This document shows, piece by piece, positions 8,171-10,328 of a DNA stretch of 10,328 nucleotides. A program made the translations under genes and the position numbers. The DNA comes from Saccoglossus kowalevskii (lineage: Eukaryota > Hemichordata > Enteropneusta > Harrimaniidae), in contig NW_003111837.1 in NCBI RefSeq assembly GCF_000003605.2, forward strand, positions 1-10,328. Reading direction: 5' to 3'. How positions within the stretch are numbered: position 1 is the first letter of the stretch; each line of letters starts with the position of its first letter. The notes beneath the pieces are model-generated. The model was not told the origin of the DNA. It did not search any database and saw only the letters and a program-made list of their open reading frames with translations.

Positions 8171-9109
8171 ATGATCGACATCACAGTAAGAAAGAATGCA
8201 GGAACGTTGCGTTATATATTTTCGATATGCGTGATGAAACAAAAAAATAAACTCAACAGCTCATTTACTCAGGCAGTCTCCTATGCAAGATCTAACCACG
8301 CCCGTTTGTGCTTTACTTTAAACATTGGTCGATCACCTAACCTCACAGCTGCATCGATTATTTGAAATTCAGATGAATTTCCGGCTATTTCAGATTTTTT
8401 AATGTTTCAAAAACGATATCGCTTTCACAGGTACCTCCTATAATTGACCTATGACCTCTACATACTTTGAGTAACACTACGATAATTTAACACCAATTCA
8501 CGAAACATTTATTCACATTTTCGAACTTTTAACTATTGGACTTGTTAATATGATATCACAGGTAACAATCCCGAATGAAACTACCAACTTTGCAATCGCT
8601 TTTTACAACTTTGTAAGCAGTTTCTTGTCGATTTTTTGGTAGGCTGTGGTGATAATCTGCTTATATATAAGACATTATCGGAACATTTACTTAATGTTTT
8701 CGAAATTTAACTGCGGGGTTGTCATGACATTGACTTAGGTTAAATATAACAGAAACTCCGCCAACATTTCCTTCGCTTTTCCAACTTGCACGGTGTGTTC
8801 TAACATTTTACCTCAGCTCATGGGAACATCTATAGACTGTTTCAATTGGCTTTTATTGAATTTCTCGACTTTACAACTGCGTGTTTCTATATGCCAACAA
8901 CTTAGGTCATACATACAAATACATCTACTAATTTTTCAATAACTTTGCACAACTTTGCAATCACTTTGAACAATTTTCCACGGAGTGGTGACAGCGTAAA
9001 TCCCACTACGTGCCGACAACTCAGCAACTTGTTCTTGAAAATTAGAAGGAATTTGAAAACTTTCCATTAATTAAAACAGTTACAAAAATTCCACGATTTT
9101 CCTCTATAA
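8171..9109 (+). repeat. Full-length unit (939 bp), class I body with many small deletions
   Basis: Body anchor 8550, GGTAGGCTGTGG variant and class I markers (CATGACATTGACTTAGG, TTCTAACATTTTACC). Between 8741 and 8842 it has lost single bases in several places relative to the first unit: CGCTTTTCC for CGCTTATTCC, AACTTGC for AACATTGC, TTACCTCAG for TTACCTTCAG, GACTGTTTC for GACTGCTTTC. DR1-like element at 8445-8457. The class I palindrome is reduced to TGTCATGACA here. Confidence 0.93.
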
Positions 9110-10051
9110 ATGATCGACATCACAGTAAGAAAGAATGCAGGAACGTTGCCTTATATATTTTCGATATGCGTGATGAAACAAAAAAAATAAACACAACAGG
9201 TCATTTACTCAATCAATCTCCCTTGCAAGAACTAACCACGCCCGTTTGTGCTTTACTTTAAACATTGGTCGATCACCTAACCACACAGCTGCATCGATTA
9301 TTTGAAATTCAGCTGAATTGCCGGCTATTTCAGATTTTTTAATGTTTCAAAAACGATATCGTTTTCACAGGTACCTCCTATTATTGACCTATGACCACTG
9401 CATACTTTGAGTAACACTGCGATAATTTAACACCAATTAACGAAACATTTATTCACATTTTCAAACTTTTAACTATTGGACTTGTTAATATGATATCACA
9501 GGTAACAATTCCGAATGAAACTACCAACTTTTCAATCGCTTTTACAACTTAGTAAGCAGTTTCTTGTCGATTTGCCGTGGGCTGTTGTGATAATCTGCTT
9601 ATATATAAGACATTCTCGGAACATTTACTTAATGTTTTCGAAATTTAACTGCGGGGTTGTCATGAAAATGACTTACGTTAAATATATAAACAACTCCGCC
9701 AAAATTTCCTTCGTTTTTTCCAACATTGCACGGTGTTTTCAAACATTTTGCCCTCACCTCATGGCAACATCTACAGGCTGCTTTCAATTGGCTTTCATTA
9801 AATTTCTCTACTTTGCAACTGCGCGTTTCTATATGCCAACAACTTAGGTCATACATACAAATACATCTACCAACTTTGCAATAACTTTGCACAATTTTGC
9901 AATCACTTTGAATAACTTTGCCGGGAGTGTTAACAGCTTAAATCCCACTACGTGCCGACAGCTCAGCAACTTGTTCTTGAAATCTAGAAGGAATTTGAAA
10001 ACTTTGTATTAATTAAAACAGTTACAAAATTTCTACGATTTTCCACTATAA
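9110..10051 (+). repeat. Full-length unit (942 bp), class II body with class I-like tail
   Basis: Body anchor 9490 with a unique GATTTGCCGTGGGCTG variant and class II markers through 9760. After the frame's stop near 9847 it carries the tail typical of the bodies at 2561 and 4771 (CCAACTTTGCAATAAC, GCCGGGAGTGTTAACAG), so it is another mosaic. One T is lost near 9540. A 110-codon frame (9515-9847) starts out of phase and returns to the repeat's usual frame at AVVIICLYI after the second indel; I take it as chance. The DR1-like element (9385-9397) has one mismatch at its last base. Confidence 0.93.
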
Positions 10052-10328
10052 ATGATCTACATCACAGTAAAAAGAATGCAGGAACGTTGCCTTATATATT
10101 TTCGATATGCGTGATGGAACTAAAAAAATAAACTCAACAGCTCATTTACTCAGGCAGTCTCCTATGCAAGAACTAACCACGCCCGTTTGTGCTGTCTTTA
10201 AACATTGGTCGATCACCTAACCTCACAGCTGCATCGATTATTTGAAATTCAGCTGAATTGCCGGCTATTTCAGATTTTTTTATGTTTCAAAAATGATATC
10301 GCCTTTCACATGTACCTCCTATAACTGA
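10052..10328 (+). repeat. Right-truncated unit
   Basis: The unit begins ATGATCTACATCACAGTAAAAAG and follows the normal sequence to CTCCTATAACTGA, where the window ends inside the DR1-like element. It has small indels of its own, such as GTGCTGTCTTTAAAC near 10190-10202 where other units read GTGCTTTACTTTAAAC. The ATGATCTACATC anchor links it to the unit at 7224. Confidence 0.92.

Larger units (their letters stand above)
1..10328. repeat. Tandem satellite array, ~943-bp unit, fills the window
   Basis: The same long sequence recurs head to tail, all in one orientation. The anchor ATGATATCACAGGTAACA occurs at 283, 1211, 2561, 3503, 4771, 5714, 6659, 7603, 8550 and 9490, giving steps of 928, 1350, 942, 1268, 943, 945, 944, 947 and 940. 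The two long steps are explained by an extra truncated unit in each, and the first of them also by an 83-bp duplication. Copies differ by a few percent by eye, mostly point changes and small indels. No foreign DNA interrupts the array and both edges cut through a unit, so the window lies inside a larger array. This architecture is typical of eukaryotic heterochromatic satellite DNA; the host is not identifiable from the sequence. Confidence 0.97.

Noticed and set aside
10270-10300. Yeast ARS consensus-like TTTTATGTTTC
   Set aside because: It is 10 of 11 at best, in AT-rich DNA where near matches are common, and nothing suggests a budding yeast host.
1-10328. CRISPR array or prokaryotic repeat
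   Set aside because: The repeats are ~943 bp with no spacer/repeat alternation and no adjacent cas-like genes.
1-10328. LTR, transposon or inverted-repeat element
   Set aside because: No terminal inverted repeats, target-site duplications, reverse transcriptase or transposase motifs; all copies are head to tail.

Overview
The whole 10.3 kb window is one tandem array of a single AT-rich satellite-type repeat. Nothing unrelated to it appears in the window: no recognisable protein-coding gene, RNA gene, transposon or CRISPR array. The basic unit is about 943 bp. Anchored on the conserved box ATGATCGACATCAC, units begin at 833, 1858, 2221, 3125, 4067, 4431, 5335, 6278, 7224, 8171, 9110 and 10052, and a partial unit lies at each edge. 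The array therefore continues in both directions. Long, complex, mosaic tandem units with higher-order structure point to eukaryotic heterochromatin (centromeric, pericentromeric or subtelomeric, or a sex- or B-chromosome block). I cannot name the species, or even the phylum, from the sequence.

Layout: 1-832 is a left-truncated unit. 833-1857 is a long unit (1025 bp) carrying an 83-bp local duplication. 1858-2220 and 4067-4430 are short derivatives (363 and 364 bp) that share one ~580-bp internal deletion. 2221-3124 and 4431-5334 are 904-bp units that share a ~40-bp deletion. 3125-4066 and 5335-6277 are near-full-length units. 6278-10051 holds four ordinary 939-947 bp units, and 10052-10328 is a right-truncated unit. 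The pattern short + 904 + ~943 repeats with a period of 2210 bp (2111-4320 and 4321 to about 6371). This is a two-copy higher-order repeat.

The unit bodies fall into two sequence classes. Class I reads CATGACA..ACTTAGG, then TTCTAACATTTTACC. Class II reads CATGAAAATGACTTACG, then TTCAAACATTTTGCCC. Some units switch class part-way through, as expected from unequal crossing-over or gene conversion. Inside the units there are a block of five ACTTTG-type motifs spaced 11/10/11/10 bp (about one helical turn), a perfect direct-repeat-1 nuclear-receptor-like element, a 12-bp palindrome restricted to class I, and a T-rich open frame of up to 119 codons. That frame is intact in only one body and is most likely not a gene. 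Two stretches (about 3163-3325 and 8741-8842) carry bursts of single-base indels that may be sequencing or assembly error. No system of cooperating genes is supported; the interest lies in the repeat architecture.
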